From Maridesulfovibrio sp. (GTDB lineage: Bacteria > Desulfobacterota > Desulfovibrionia > Desulfovibrionales > Desulfovibrionaceae), in assembly GCF_963678865.1 (NCBI RefSeq), contig NZ_OY787459.1, positions 83,501-147,500 of the forward strand: a stretch of DNA of 64,000 nt. The letters run 5' to 3'. Below the pieces are notes generated by a model that worked only from the letters and a program-made list of their open reading frames with translations, did no database searches and was not told where the DNA came from. The translations under genes were made by a program, and so were the position numbers. Below, in pieces: positions 16,687 through 26,882 of this stretch; position 1 is the first letter of the stretch; every line of letters begins with the position of its first letter.

Positions 16687-17715
16687 TTATTTTACACGAA
16701 CCAGATCACGTTCAATGAGTGTTTCGGCTATCTGTACGGTGTTCAGGGCTGCACCCTTGCGGATGTTATCGGAAACGATCCACATGTTCAGGCCGTTTTC
16801 AATGGTTTCATCCTCACGGATACGTCCTACATAAACATCATCTTCGCCAGCGCAGTCGACAGCCATGGGGTAGAGATTCTTCTCAGGATAATCAACAACG
16901 GTCACACCGGGGAAGTTTGAAAGCAGATTACGGCATTCTTCAACAGTAATCTTTTTCTCGGTCTCGATGTTAACGGACTCGGAATGGCTGTAGAAGACGG
17001 GGACGCGCACTGTGGTGGCAGTGAGTTTTATGGAATCATCACCCATGATTTTTTTGGTCTCATTGACCATTTTCATTTCTTCTTTGGTGTAGCCGTTATC
17101 CATGAAAACATCGATGTGCGGCAGGCAGTTGAAAGCTATCTGATGCGGGTAGACATTGGGGACAACTTCCTTGCCGTTGAAAAGTCTGCTGACCTGAGTT
17201 TCCAGTTCGGTGATGGCTTTCTGGCCGGTGCCGGAAACTGCCTGATAAGTGGAAACAACGATACGTTTGATTTTAGCTGCATCGTGGATGGGTTTAAGAG
17301 CTACGACCATCTGGATAGTGGAACAGTTGGGGTTGGCGATGATGCCGGGATGCCAGTCGAGGTCCTCGGGGTTCACTTCAGGTACTACGAGAGGGATTTT
17401 AGGATCCATTCTCCAAGCACTGGAGTTATCAACCACTACACAACCAGCTTTTGCAGCTAGGGGAGCGAATTTTTCGGAGGTACCGCCGCCTGCGGAAAAA
17501 AGAGCAATGTCGAAACCTTCAAAGGAATCTTCTTTAAGTTCGATAACAGTCAGCTCTTCGCCTTTAAAGGGAACCTTGGTCCCGGCGGAACGGGAGGAAG
17601 AAAAAGGAACAACTTCAGAAGCTGGGAAGTTGCGTTGCTCAAGCACTTTAAGCATTTCACGGCCAACGGCTCCAGTGGCCCCTACAACAGCAACTTTGGG
17701 ATTTTTGGTACTCAT
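16687..17715 (-). CDS. asd: Aspartate-semialdehyde dehydrogenase
   Basis: 342 aa. It reduces aspartyl phosphate to aspartate semialdehyde for lysine, methionine, threonine and diaminopimelate synthesis. The NADP-binding start VAVVGATGAVGREMLKVLEQR and the active-site block IIANPNCSTIQMVVALKP with the catalytic Cys are clear. VSTYQAVSGTGQKA follows as in the bacterial family. A GGAGG lies a few bases upstream of the ATG. It is followed by its own terminator. The next gene upstream on the strand is metF, 160 bp away. Confidence 0.96.
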   Translation of the reverse strand: MSTKNPKVAVVGATGAVGREMLKVLEQRNFPASEVVPFSSSRSAGTKVPFKGEELTVIELKEDSFEGFDIALFSAGGGTSEKFAPLAAKAGCVVVDNSSAWRMDPKIPLVVPEVNPEDLDWHPGIIANPNCSTIQMVVALKPIHDAAKIKRIVVSTYQAVSGTGQKAITELETQVSRLFNGKEVVPNVYPHQIAFNCLPHIDVFMDNGYTKEEMKMVNETKKIMGDDSIKLTATTVRVPVFYSHSESVNIETEKKITVEECRNLLSNFPGVTVVDYPEKNLYPMAVDCAGEDDVYVGRIREDETIENGLNMWIVSDNIRKGAALNTVQIAETLIERDLVRVK

Positions 17716-17876
17716 AGCTAAACCTCCATATTCTAGACCCGGACCATCGGCAGCCCGGTTTTTGTGTTGATTTCATCCGTCAATGTAAAAATTGCCGGTT
17801 CAATTGCCTCGTTATAATAAATACATCCAACTTCATCATGATGTTGTTGGAGATGATAAACCAATATTTTTTAAAA

Positions 17877-18749
17877 CTAAAATTTCAATGCCTTACCGAT
17901 TTCAAGGCAGGCCTTAGCTCTGTTCAGTGTGTAAAGATGCACACCGGGAGCGCCTCCATCAAGCAGTTCCTGCGCTTGTTTGGTGGCAAACTCGATCCCC
18001 AGTTTGTAGACAGCATCATCACCGCCTTCCGCATGTGCTTTTTCCAATGCACTGAGGAATTTTCCGGGAATTGCCGCTCCGCACAATGAAAGGATGAATT
18101 TAGCAGACTTAAGGCTCATGATTGGGAGAACTCCGGGCAGTACCGGCACATTAACGCCCATCCCTTTCAGTCTGTCGCAGAAGTCAAAGTAGACTCGGTT
18201 ATCAAAAAAGAGCTGGGTGATGATAAACTCACCACCTTCATTGATTTTATATTTCATCCATTTGAAATCATCCTTGATGGAAGGGGATTCAAGATGGGCT
18301 TCCGGGTATCCGGCCACAGCAATGCCTACGCCGGGATGTTTTTCCTTTACATAAGTAACAAGGTCGGAGCCGTGCTTGAAGGTCTGGGTGTTGAAGTCGA
18401 AATCTTTGTCATCTGCCGGGGCATCGCCACGCAGGGCAAGGATGTTTTCGACTTCCGCTTCCTGGAGAGCGGAAACAAATTCACTGATGTTTTCAGGGCT
18501 GGCACCGACACAGGTCAGGTGTGCGAGAGGCTCAATACCGGCATCCTGCTTCATTCTTTTGACAATTTCAAGTGAATTGTCCTGTGTTCCTCCACCTGCG
18601 CCGTAAGTAACTGATGCGAAAAGGGGATTCAGAGCCTTCAGTTTCTCCACAACCTCAAAGAATTTGGGCCACGATTCGCGGTCCTTGGGAGGAAAGAATT
18701 CCAGCGAGATGAACTGTCCGTTTTTATTAATCAGATCAATAATTTTCAT
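17877..18749 (-). CDS. metF: 5,10-Methylenetetrahydrofolate reductase
   Basis: 290 aa, the normal length of the bacterial flavoprotein. It reduces methylene-THF to methyl-THF for methionine synthesis and one-carbon metabolism. Near the N terminus SLEFFPPKDRESW contains the catalytic Glu; FASVTYGAGGGTQDNS and LAHLTCVGASPENI are family blocks, and EFIITQLFFDN binds FAD. The C-terminal cysteine-rich extension of acetogen MetF is absent. Upstream lies the dispersed repeat copy A, not an obvious SAM riboswitch. Confidence 0.95.
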   Translation of the reverse strand: MKIIDLINKNGQFISLEFFPPKDRESWPKFFEVVEKLKALNPLFASVTYGAGGGTQDNSLEIVKRMKQDAGIEPLAHLTCVGASPENISEFVSALQEAEVENILALRGDAPADDKDFDFNTQTFKHGSDLVTYVKEKHPGVGIAVAGYPEAHLESPSIKDDFKWMKYKINEGGEFIITQLFFDNRVYFDFCDRLKGMGVNVPVLPGVLPIMSLKSAKFILSLCGAAIPGKFLSALEKAHAEGGDDAVYKLGIEFATKQAQELLDGGAPGVHLYTLNRAKACLEIGKALKF

Positions 18750-18760
18750 GCTTGCTCCAA

Positions 18761-18860
18761 TTTGATGCGCTTCGCGCTTTTAATAATTTGGTTATGCCTC
18801 CGGCGGCTTAAGCTCTCTGGAAAGGGCTTAATTGTCCCAAATATTTCAATAAGGTTTCGC
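18761..18860 (+). repeat. Dispersed structured intergenic repeat, copy A
   Basis: About 100 bp between metF and the Nudix gene. It reads box 1 TTTGATGCGCTTCGCGC, a spacer, box 2 GCCTCCGGCGGC, then a stem TTAAGCTCT/AGGGCTTAA (18808-18816 with 18823-18831) and a TCCCAAA-ATTT tail. The same order recurs on the other strand at 55767-55872. GCCTCCGGCGGC-containing intergenic elements are, as I recall, common in Desulfovibrio genomes. It carries no ORF. Confidence 0.65.
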
Positions 18861-18893
18861 CGTGTTGTATGACAGATTGTGCGGGGAGGGGAT

Positions 18894-19301
18894 TTATTTG
18901 TTAAATTCCCTTTTCTTTAACATTTCGAGGATTTCGTAATTTACTGGCAGGAATTTTACTTCACGCATGTTTTTGAGATCAAACCAGTCAAAGTGCTGGT
19001 TTTCAAGTGATTTAACTTGTCCGCTAAATTCCCAGATGTCGAAAAAATATAAGCGCACCGTGTATTCGGGGTACTCTACAGTTTTTTCCATCCAGAAGTC
19101 AAAGCTTGTAGGAGTTATGCCCAGCTCTTCCTGAAGCTCACGCACCAGTGCCTCACCAAGGGATTCACTGGTTTCAACTTTGCCACCGGGAAATTCCCAC
19201 CACCCGGCGTAATCTTTACCAGTTGGACGTTCTGCGGAAAGGAAAAGATTCTCTTTCCAGATAATTCCCGCAACGACTTTGATGGGTTGTGTCTTTTTCA
19301 T
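18894..19301 (-). CDS. Nudix hydrolase, MutT-like
   Basis: 135 aa, the size of MutT. The Nudix box GX5EX7REUXEEXGU is complete (starting GGKVETSESLGEALVREL, then QEELGI at about residues 37-60). The N terminus KVVAGIIWKENLFLSAERP and WWEFPGG are typical of 8-oxo-dGTP diphosphatase, which cleans oxidised nucleotides from the pool; other Nudix substrates cannot be excluded. It lies just downstream of the ABC-F gene on the same strand, about 105 bp away. Confidence 0.82.
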   Translation of the reverse strand: MKKTQPIKVVAGIIWKENLFLSAERPTGKDYAGWWEFPGGKVETSESLGEALVRELQEELGITPTSFDFWMEKTVEYPEYTVRLYFFDIWEFSGQVKSLENQHFDWFDLKNMREVKFLPVNYEILEMLKKREFNK

Positions 19302-19406
19302 TATGCGTTAATTCAAAAAGCTGCACAGCGAAGCTTGATAAAAAGTTTAGGAGTGTCCAGAGAAACCTTTTCAAAGGGTTATTGGGATCCCGGAGTGCAC
19401 CGGAGG

Positions 19407-21401
19407 CTAACCCTCTTCCAAAAGTTGCTTTTTACGTTCTTCCAGTTCGGCGATTTCTTCTTCAAGCACAGCCATTTTTTCCATCAGCTCGTCGGCCCAG
19501 GCGCAGGTTTCGGTATATCGGGAATTTAATTCAACTGCCGCGGCGCCGTCATTGTACAGTTCTGGATCATTTAGCTGTTCTTCCATGGTTGCCTGATCTA
19601 GCAAGGTCTTTTCAAGGTCTTTTTCCAGCTTTTCATACTCGGCACTCTTTGGCTTAAGCTCTTTGTAAAGGGCATTACGAATCTCAGCCTGACGGCGTTT
19701 ATCTTCCTTGCTCAGCTTGCGTTTGGCAGGTTTGTAGCTGTCGTCTGATCCTGTTGATTCAGATTGGCCAGCTGGTGCTGCAAGTTTTTCTTTACGATAA
19801 TTATCGTACTCTTCAAAAGAAAAAAAAGTTTCGATTCCCGAATCAGTCAACGCCCAGATTTCGTCAGCGACTTCTCCAAGCAGGTAACGGTCATGCGCTA
19901 CAAAGAAAAGGGTTCCGTCATAGTCTTTCAAAGCCCGGATAAGACCTTCACGGCTTTCAAGGTCCAGATGGTTGGTGGGTTCGTCAAGGATGAGCAGGTT
20001 GGCCCGTGACAGGAACAGGGATGCGAGGATCAGCCTGTTTTTTTCACCGCCGGAAAGGGCTGAAACCCTGCGTTCGAAGTATCCTTCGCCCAGCAGAAAG
20101 AGTCCGAGCACACTTTTGAGTTGTTCCTCGGTAGTGTCCGGGTCACAGAGGCGCCTGATTTCGGAAAGAGCTGTGGCTTCATCGCGTAGAATATCACTTT
20201 GATGCTGGCTGAAATAGGCAAGTGACGTGTTTTGCCCTATCTTGGCGAAGCCTGCATTAGGCTTCAGAGTTCCCATAATAACCTTAAGCAGGGTGGATTT
20301 ACCGGCTCCGTTGGGAGCAGCCAAAGCAACTTTTTTGCCACGGAACAGCTGGAAGTTGAGCAGGGGCCAGATGGACGGCGGTTTTCCGTCATAGGAGAAT
20401 TCAAGATCAACTACGTTGATAGCGGCTTTGTCGCCACGTGAAGTTGGCGGGAGACGAAAACTCAGGGTCCTGCCGGAACGGTTGAGGTCGGCTTCTTCCT
20501 GAATTTTATTCAGCTCTTTGGACAACTTTTCAACTTTTTTGATCTTGGACTGGGCTTGAGCTGCTTTGCGGGCTTTGACCCGGAAGCGGTTAATGTATGA
20601 GTTTTCAGCTTCGATACGTGCAGAAAGCTTGGCTGCTTCGCGGCTGCGCTGTTCTGCGTTTTCCGCCTGCCATTTAAGAAATTCAGTGAAATTACCGCGC
20701 CGCACAGTGGGGCGTCCTGAGCCGAGGAAAAGTACGTGAGTTCCGACTTTATCCAGAAAAATACGGTCGTGGGCCACGTAAATTACCGCGCCACGGAAGG
20801 ATAGCAGGTAGCTTTCCAGCCATTCGACAGCTTCCAAATCAAGATGGTTGGTTGGTTCGTCCAGAAGGAGCAGGTCCGCACCCTGCAGCAGCACCCGGCC
20901 AAGTTTGGCGCGTTCCCGCCAGCCGCCGGAGAGTTCCTTGATTTTGCTAAGCAGGTCGTGCTCGGAGAAGCCCAGTCCGGTCAGGATGGTGCGGGCTTTA
21001 TGTTCAGGGTTATAGCCGAACTGGTGTTCAAGCTCGGCCTGCTTTTCGGAAAGTTTTTCCATAAGCGCCTGATCATTTTTTTGCCCGGCTTTTTCCCATT
21101 GCTCCCAGAGATTGTTCCACGAGGGCAGGGCGGAAAGAACCCAGCTGAGCAGGTTGTTTTCAAGAATATCCCCGGTAAGTTCCTGTGCAACATAGCCAAG
21201 CCGAGCGCCTTTGGAGATGGAAAGTACACCTGCATCCGGTTCAATCTTACCGGCAATCAGCTTGAGCAGGGTGGATTTACCGCAACCGTTTGGTCCGGCG
21301 ACAGCAAGACGCATCCCGGCGCTTACTTCAAATGAAAGATCGCTGAAAAGATCTTCGCCGTTATATGATTTTTCAAGGGATGAAATAGTAATTTTTGGCA
21401 T
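19407..21401 (-). CDS. ABC-F family ATPase (Uup-like) with C-terminal coiled coil
   Basis: 664 aa with two complete ATPase domains and no membrane segment. Walker A motifs are GPNGCGKSTLLKL (about 35) and APNGAGKSTLLK (about 370). The signatures ELSGGWRERAKLGRVLL and LSGGEKNRLILASL are each followed by LLLLDEPTNHLDLE-type Walker B, the ABC-F hallmark. A charged linker lies between the domains. Residues about 560-660 are charged and heptad-like, matching the Uup-type C-terminal coiled coil that binds DNA or ribosomes. ABC-F proteins act on the ribosome; which subfamily role applies here is inferred. Confidence 0.9.
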   Translation of the reverse strand: MPKITISSLEKSYNGEDLFSDLSFEVSAGMRLAVAGPNGCGKSTLLKLIAGKIEPDAGVLSISKGARLGYVAQELTGDILENNLLSWVLSALPSWNNLWEQWEKAGQKNDQALMEKLSEKQAELEHQFGYNPEHKARTILTGLGFSEHDLLSKIKELSGGWRERAKLGRVLLQGADLLLLDEPTNHLDLEAVEWLESYLLSFRGAVIYVAHDRIFLDKVGTHVLFLGSGRPTVRRGNFTEFLKWQAENAEQRSREAAKLSARIEAENSYINRFRVKARKAAQAQSKIKKVEKLSKELNKIQEEADLNRSGRTLSFRLPPTSRGDKAAINVVDLEFSYDGKPPSIWPLLNFQLFRGKKVALAAPNGAGKSTLLKVIMGTLKPNAGFAKIGQNTSLAYFSQHQSDILRDEATALSEIRRLCDPDTTEEQLKSVLGLFLLGEGYFERRVSALSGGEKNRLILASLFLSRANLLILDEPTNHLDLESREGLIRALKDYDGTLFFVAHDRYLLGEVADEIWALTDSGIETFFSFEEYDNYRKEKLAAPAGQSESTGSDDSYKPAKRKLSKEDKRRQAEIRNALYKELKPKSAEYEKLEKDLEKTLLDQATMEEQLNDPELYNDGAAAVELNSRYTETCAWADELMEKMAVLEEEIAELEERKKQLLEEG

Positions 21402-21762
21402 CTTGTCTCCGGGGGCAGGGCTGCCGTCTCTTTCATAAAAGGCAGAAAATTAAATGATATTTTGCGTATATATGCACGAGCCTCAGAAAAGGAGGCAGTT
21501 GCGATCATAGACTGGGTAAGCGGAAGAAATTATATGTATGCAGCTTAGAAAGCAAGTTAAATCGGGCTTCAGATTTTTTTTTGTGTGCAGGCAGATTCAA
21601 TTGTATTTGTTATTAATTTTGTCAATAATTCCTCTGCCGTGGATTATGGATAGACCTTTAGTGCAGGGCTTGAAAATATGTCCTGAACGGAGGCCGTTTG
21701 CAGGACTTTGCCGGCTTTTATTTGTCTTTGACCAAACTGTTTGAGGACGTTATTGCCAATTC

Positions 21763-22023
21763 ATGAGCACATGGTACGTCTATCTGCTGCGTTGCAGCGA
21801 TAAATCACTTTATTGCGGAGTCACAACTGATCCTGAGCGCAGGTTGAAAGAACATAATGCCGGAACCGGGGCCAAATACACCCGCTGCCGTCTTCCGGCG
21901 ACCATGGAAGCATACGAAGCCTTTCCGGATAAGCGTGCTGCCTATCGCGCTGAGTACGCTGTTAAGCAAAAGCGTGCTGGGCAGAAAGTTCTTTTTTTAA
22001 AAGAGTTAGCAACTAAAGATTGA
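21763..22023 (+). CDS. GIY-YIG nuclease-superfamily protein, UPF0213-like
   Basis: 86 aa. It starts WYVYLLRCSDKSLYCGVTTDPERRLKEHN, where YVY and YCGVT correspond to the GIY and YIG strands with the conserved Arg after them. TGAKYTRCRLPATMEAYEAF and a conserved Glu complete the small single-domain layout of YhbQ/UPF0213 proteins. These are nuclease-like, with no firm general function. A GAGG lies about 16 nt upstream, so the ribosome site is weak. It is a solitary gene. Confidence 0.8.
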   Translation: MSTWYVYLLRCSDKSLYCGVTTDPERRLKEHNAGTGAKYTRCRLPATMEAYEAFPDKRAAYRAEYAVKQKRAGQKVLFLKELATKD

Positions 22024-22092
22024 TTTGAATGCAGCTTAAGCCGGTTTTTGCATGGTATATTATAAACTATCCTTTGCCGGTTGCCTGTTGAC

Positions 22093-22788
22093 CTACAGGT
22101 ACTTCCCCGGATCTTTACACATCGTATCGAATCTACTGAAAAATTCTCCGAAATGTTTGCCGTCCATGAATTCGTGACGGGCTTCTACTGATACGGGCAT
22201 AATCTTTTGGCCGGATTCATTTTGGACAATGTTTCCGAATAGTATTCGCGGTGCTGAATCTTCAGTATCGCCCCAGGGGTTGCTTGCGGCGGTAAAGCCA
22301 ACTCCGTTTACCACGCTGAAATAGAAGAAATGTTGTTTGTCGCCGCCTGCTGGGTTTAGGGTAGGATTCTCATCTGAAGCATGACGGGCTATTTCAATGT
22401 TGGCAGCCGTTTCTTTGAAATTTTTATCAAAGGTACACAGGCAGTTTGCATGCAGGTTGCGTCCTTTGGGAATATAGGTGAAAGCCGGGTGGATCACATC
22501 GAAGATAACAGGCTTGCCTTCTACTCTTCGGGTGCGAAATTCGGGGATTTTATTGGCCGCACGGGTTGCGAGGTAGTAAAGCATGGATGAAAAGCGGATT
22601 TTGGTGGATCCATTGTTAATCCCTTCGCGGTAATTGCAAAGCCCGGTAATATCCTGCTGTACAGTGAAGCCATACTGGCTGTTGCTCATCGAGCTGAAAA
22701 AAAGATAGTGTTCAGCTCGTTCCCAGGTTTCCATGTCAAGCAATTCCATTTTGCTTTGGGGGGTCAGGGCTTTGTTCATGATATCCAT
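22093..22788 (-). CDS. Chloramphenicol-acetyltransferase-like protein (CatA fold)
   Basis: 231 aa, close to the 210-220 aa of CatA. The C-terminal motif VEARHEFMDGKHFGEFF aligns with HHAVCDGYH, keeping the catalytic His and the structural Asp. FTYIPKGRNLHANCLCTF and NPWGDTEDSAPRILFGNI occupy positions of other family blocks. Chromosomal CAT-like proteins often acetylate unknown substrates, so resistance should not be assumed. No mobile element or integron site is adjacent. The ATG at 22788 has a GAGA upstream; the in-frame ATG at 22779 is an alternative. Confidence 0.75.
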   Translation of the reverse strand: MDIMNKALTPQSKMELLDMETWERAEHYLFFSSMSNSQYGFTVQQDITGLCNYREGINNGSTKIRFSSMLYYLATRAANKIPEFRTRRVEGKPVIFDVIHPAFTYIPKGRNLHANCLCTFDKNFKETAANIEIARHASDENPTLNPAGGDKQHFFYFSVVNGVGFTAASNPWGDTEDSAPRILFGNIVQNESGQKIMPVSVEARHEFMDGKHFGEFFSRFDTMCKDPGKYL

Positions 22789-22920
22789 TGCTTATCTCAT
22801 TATATTTGAAATGTTAGGTGAATGTTGTTGGTAGAGCTATAGCGAATGAAGGGCCGGGTAGTAAACTGTTCATTACGGATTTAAAAAAATACCAATCAAG
22901 CATTGTCACAGTATGCTGTA

Positions 22921-24612
22921 ATGACATACATAATCAGAATGTCGAAACGAACCTACAATGTTGAACCTTTGCTGAATCAGGGGCAGGTGGTGGATGTACG
23001 CATCCATGTGGACGGCAAGAAGTGGCACCTCTGGGGCCGCAGTGGGGCGGAGCGTGAAAAGGCCCTTGCTGCCACGGTGGCTTCGGGAAATCTGCCTGTG
23101 CTGCTCGGTTCCGGGCTTGGCGTATGTATTGCTGAACTCTTGAAATCAGGTCCTGTGGCGGTGCTGGATAATGATCCGTTGATTGCAGAATCTTCCGGGG
23201 CAGATAAGTATCGGAATCATCCTCAGGTATTATGGCTTAGCGGTGATCCGTTACAGGTTCTGAACAAGGTTCGTGAATGGAGGGCTTCCAATGGCAACGC
23301 TCCTCTGAAATTGGTAAAGATACCACTATACCAGCGTCTGGACCGGGAATGGTATTCTGCTATCGGCAATACTCTTGAAGATGAGTCTGAGCCTGTTTCT
23401 GTGGATTTCTGGTCTGAGGTTGCGTATCCGAAATTCAGAAACAAAAAGCCAAGAGTTCTTTTTTTCCACCGGCCATATTTTTTAGTAGGCGAAATTACAG
23501 CTGCACTTGAGCGTTTGAATATTGAGTTTTGCAGTATTGATATCGGCATGGGAGATACTGTCCGTGATGGATTTGTCGAAGATCTGCTGCGAACTGTTCT
23601 TGAATTCAAGCCTGATTTCGCTTTGACCGTTAACCATTTCGGCGTGGACCGGGAAGGGCGTCTGACCGATCTGCTGCTGAAAATGAAGTTGCCGCTGGCC
23701 TCATGGTTTGTGGATAATCCCCACCTGATCCTTTACCGTTATGCTGATGTTTTGCCTGATTTGACGGCTATATTCACTTATGATGCCGGAAATCTCGGTA
23801 TAATGCGGGATAAAGGCTACCGCAATATTTTCTATCTCCCGCTGGCAACAGACATTGAGCGTTTCAGACCGGGACAACCGGGGCGCGAAGAGTGGAGGGC
23901 GGAAGTTTCATTTCTTGGTAATTCCATGGTTCATGCGGTTGATAAGTATCTGCACTTGAGTGAACTTGATGCGGGGTTACAGCGTCGAGTGCCGGAACTG
24001 GCAGCGGAATTCGGTGAAGGTGTTGAGCTTTCGGTAGAAGAGTTCTTGCGTAATTCGTATCCTGATTTGTTGCAAAGGATGGAAAATTTTCCGACTGATG
24101 AACACCGGCTTTCTTTTGAAGCCCTGATCACATGGGAGGCCACACGGCATTACCGTTTATCTTGCGTGCGCGAACTGCTGCCTTTTAGGCCACTTATTGT
24201 AGGCGATGAAGGTTGGAAAACATTATTAGGGGAAGGGAACTGGCGCTACCTGCCTTCTCTGGATTATTATAATGACCTGCCCGGTTTTTATCCTATGTCC
24301 AAAATCGGTTTTAATTGTACCAGCAGGCAGATGAAGGGGGCAGTGAACCAGCGTGTTTTTGATGTTCCGGCCTGTGGCGGTTTTGTCCTTACTGACCACC
24401 GGGAGCAGATGGAAGCTCTTTTTGAGCCGGGAAGTGAGATTATTTCGTACAATGATATTGCTGAAATCGGCCCGTTGCTGGAAAAATGGCTGGTCGATGA
24501 TGCCGGTCGGGGCAGGGTGACTGCTGCGGCTCGCAAACGGATTATGGCTGAACATACCTATGAACACAGGCTTTCCGCGTTGGTGGAAAAAATGCGTCAA
24601 ACTTTTGGGTAG
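22921..24612 (+). CDS. CgeB-like glycosyltransferase family protein
   Basis: About 563 aa; the start is uncertain because ATGs at 22921 and 22939 and a TTG at 22903 all lack good ribosome sites. An N-terminal domain ([17 protein letters not shown], then [15 protein letters not shown]) is followed by a middle part beginning [22 protein letters not shown], resembling the DUF3880 region. The C-terminal part ([20 protein letters not shown], then CGGFVLTD) matches the spore-coat CgeB/glycosyl-transferase group 1_2 type. Such proteins are common in Desulfovibrio and may glycosylate flagellin or surface polymers, but acceptor and donor are unknown. Confidence 0.7.
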   Translation: MTYIIRMSKRTYNVEPLLNQGQVVDVRIHVDGKKWHLWGRSGAEREKALAATVASGNLPVLLGSGLGVCIAELLKSGPVAVLDNDPLIAESSGADKYRNHPQVLWLSGDPLQVLNKVREWRASNGNAPLKLVKIPLYQRLDREWYSAIGNTLEDESEPVSVDFWSEVAYPKFRNKKPRVLFFHRPYFLVGEITAALERLNIEFCSIDIGMGDTVRDGFVEDLLRTVLEFKPDFALTVNHFGVDREGRLTDLLLKMKLPLASWFVDNPHLILYRYADVLPDLTAIFTYDAGNLGIMRDKGYRNIFYLPLATDIERFRPGQPGREEWRAEVSFLGNSMVHAVDKYLHLSELDAGLQRRVPELAAEFGEGVELSVEEFLRNSYPDLLQRMENFPTDEHRLSFEALITWEATRHYRLSCVRELLPFRPLIVGDEGWKTLLGEGNWRYLPSLDYYNDLPGFYPMSKIGFNCTSRQMKGAVNQRVFDVPACGGFVLTDHREQMEALFEPGSEIISYNDIAEIGPLLEKWLVDDAGRGRVTAAARKRIMAEHTYEHRLSALVEKMRQTFG

Positions 24613-24793
24613 TCGAGATTATAATTAGCGGTTGGAAATTTGATCAATCTGGCTGGCTCCACCCAGTTTGGTGTAGACTCCTCTTATTCAGTATTTATAG
24701 CAGCAGAGTATAAAAAGGTGATTCTTTTTGATCCGCGTTGTTGTGTAGCCGGATATTTGTTATTCTGTCGCTAAATCATAAAAGGAGTGTAAG

Positions 24794-25021
24794 ATGAAAA
24801 ATATTTTTATTGCGGGTTTGCTTTGCGCTGGACTGATGGTTTTTGCTGGATGTGGTGCAAAACATCATACTATTACTAAGACCGACGGCTCCAGTATTGT
24901 CAGCGTTGGTGCTCCACAGTTCGACAAGGATTCCAACACATATACTTTTGAAAATGTTGATGGACAGCAGACTACAATCAAGAGGGAAGATGTGGAGCAG
25001 ATTGAAGAGAATAAAGATTAA
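24794..25021 (+). CDS. Small YgdI/YgdR-like lipoprotein
   Basis: 75 aa. A short signal peptide ends in the lipobox FAGC at about residues 17-20, so the protein should be lipidated and anchored in the cell envelope. The remainder (HTITKTDGSSIVSVGAPQFD) is like the DUF903 SH3-like fold of YgdI and YgdR, which have no settled function. An AAGGAGTG Shine-Dalgarno precedes the ATG. It is a single gene ended by a strong bidirectional terminator. Confidence 0.8.
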   Translation: MKNIFIAGLLCAGLMVFAGCGAKHHTITKTDGSSIVSVGAPQFDKDSNTYTFENVDGQQTTIKREDVEQIEENKD

Positions 25022-25045
25022 GGTTTTACTATTAGGCGAGATAAG

Positions 25046-25080
25046 AAAAGCCGGACCAACTGGTCCGGCTTTTTTGTTTT
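25046..25080. terminator. Bidirectional terminator, lipoprotein/chemoreceptor
   Basis: AAAAGCCGGACCA/TGGTCCGGCTTTT is a near-perfect stem with a 3-nt loop, flanked by T runs on both strands. It sits between two convergent genes and abuts the chemoreceptor stop. Confidence 0.92.
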
Positions 25081-26619
25081 TTAAGCTTCCTCAATCTGCA
25101 TCTTGTTCATAAATTCGTCTAGACTGGTTGCCAGTGAAGCCAGCTCTGCAACAGCTTCGGCGACCATTTCCATGGAGTCGGATGTCTGTGCCGCAATGCT
25201 GTTTACCGCTTCGATTGCGCTTGTTACTTCCTCGCTTGCTGCAGATTGCTCTTCAGCTGCGGTGGCAATTCCTTCCACCTGACTGGCTGTTTCTCGCGAT
25301 ATTTCAAGAATCTGTTTGAGCGCCGCATCTGCTTTTCCACATAGTTCTGTGGCCTGTTGGATGCTGTGCAAAGTATCTTCTGTTGCGGTGGTGCTTTTGT
25401 GTGAGCTGCCTTGAATGGCATTTATATACTCGCCCACTTCTTTAGTGGCGAGCATTGTTTTTTCGGCCAGCTTTCTGATTTCGTCAGCGACTACGGAAAA
25501 ACCGCGTCCTGCTTCTCCAGCCCGTGCCGCTTCGATTGCAGCATTGAGAGCCAGCAGGTTGGTCTGGTCCGCAATATCAGAGATAACCTGCATAATGGTG
25601 TTTATGCCATTACTGTGGGTTTCAAGGGTGCTCATTTCCTGTTTGAGGTTGCCGGCCTTGGTGTTTACTTCATTCATGACGCTAATAACATTTTCGACGA
25701 GTCCAGATCCGTCGCTGGCAGTTTCCTGAGTTTGTCTGGCCATTTGCGCTGCATCACTGGAGTTTTTGGAAACTTCAAGTATGGAAGCATTCATCTGTTC
25801 CATGGCTGTTGCAACTTCTTCAGTTCGTGACCGTTGCTCATGGATACCGTTACTGGAATTTTGAACTTCAGAGCTGATTTCATCCGAAGTGCCGGCAAGT
25901 TGTTCTGAAACTTTACTTGCGTCTGCTACCCCTTTTGCGATTTTTTCGTTTTGGGCGGTAATGAAATCTTCTTTCAGTTTGATGTTGGTGAAATCCATAA
26001 TAGTGGTGAATCCGCCCATAAGATTCTTTCTGGAATCAAAAATAGGAGAGGATGCAACTGAAATGTACTTTGTAGTCCCTTTGCGACCGTCAACCTGACC
26101 TTTATGAAATTGCTTCTTTTTTTCCTTTATACATTTCTCGGAAATCGTTTCTTGTTTTACTCCGTAGAAAAAGGTTGAGAAGTCCTGACCTATATGTTTT
26201 TCAGTATCTCCGTCTTCTTCTACTAATTTAACAATACTTTCATTTAACCAACGGATATTACCGTCATTACCGACTACTACCATAGGGGTCATGATGTTAT
26301 TCAGCATGGACTCGCTCATGCCTACTTTTTCATTTAACATATTATTGAGACCTTCTATCTCAGAGGCGAGAACTCCAAGCTCCGCTAAGTAGTTGTGATG
26401 CGGAATGGGGTTGAAGTCACCTTTTGCGATTCTTCGTATCTCATCGATAATATCATTGATGGGAGAAATTAAATGGCTTTGTACTACGTAACCAAAGAGT
26501 AACAGTGCTGCAATGGAAACTGCTACTATAATTACAGCTACTTGATTGTGAACGAAAAAAAATGTTGTACAAAGTAGAAAGGCAATGGCTGCAATACTTG
26601 CAAATAGACGTCTGCTCAT
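25081..26619 (-). CDS. Methyl-accepting chemotaxis protein with HAMP and PAS
   Basis: 512 aa. Two close hydrophobic segments (about residues 5-22 and 27-46) leave almost no periplasmic loop, so sensing is probably cytoplasmic. A HAMP region ([18 protein letters not shown]) leads into a PAS domain (about 105-220). The signalling domain shows the conserved tip [20 protein letters not shown] followed by [19 protein letters not shown]. No C-terminal CheR-binding pentapeptide is visible. It controls flagellar behaviour through CheA/CheW. PAS type suggests redox, oxygen or a small ligand; the signal is unknown. It is a single-gene unit. Confidence 0.93.
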   Translation of the reverse strand: MSRRLFASIAAIAFLLCTTFFFVHNQVAVIIVAVSIAALLLFGYVVQSHLISPINDIIDEIRRIAKGDFNPIPHHNYLAELGVLASEIEGLNNMLNEKVGMSESMLNNIMTPMVVVGNDGNIRWLNESIVKLVEEDGDTEKHIGQDFSTFFYGVKQETISEKCIKEKKKQFHKGQVDGRKGTTKYISVASSPIFDSRKNLMGGFTTIMDFTNIKLKEDFITAQNEKIAKGVADASKVSEQLAGTSDEISSEVQNSSNGIHEQRSRTEEVATAMEQMNASILEVSKNSSDAAQMARQTQETASDGSGLVENVISVMNEVNTKAGNLKQEMSTLETHSNGINTIMQVISDIADQTNLLALNAAIEAARAGEAGRGFSVVADEIRKLAEKTMLATKEVGEYINAIQGSSHKSTTATEDTLHSIQQATELCGKADAALKQILEISRETASQVEGIATAAEEQSAASEEVTSAIEAVNSIAAQTSDSMEMVAEAVAELASLATSLDEFMNKMQIEEA

Positions 26620-26840
26620 ATCATCTCCCCTGAATCAAGTTTAGTACCTGAATTTAATAAGCATATTCAATGCCATGTGTTTATTGACAACGATCAGTCC
26701 GGTTCGGTTAGTGTTAATGATGCTGTTTATGCGTAAAAAGTGGATCAAAAGGTTACATTTTGGTTACAACAGTGCTGGTTGCTGCTTTTGCTCCTTATAT
26801 TTAGGATAGATACGCTGTGTCATAAGGACCCATGGATAGA

Positions 26841-26866
26841 AAAGAGGCCTTACGGCCTCTTAAAGT
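26841..26866 (-). terminator. Terminator after the secreted helical protein gene
   Basis: AAGAGGCC-TTAC-GGCCTCTT forms an 8-bp stem. Read on the minus strand it is followed by a short T run. It lies just beyond the stop at 26883. Confidence 0.7.
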
Positions 26867-26882
26867 GGGTACCAAATTTAAT

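Noticed and set aside
18750..18893. A SAM or other riboswitch upstream of metF
   Set aside because: The region is occupied by the dispersed repeat, and no SAM-I, SAM-II or SAM-IV core pattern was found.
22093..22788. Acquired chloramphenicol resistance gene
   Set aside because: The CatA-like fold is real, but there is no mobile context, and chromosomal CAT-like enzymes commonly have other substrates. Kept only as CAT-like.
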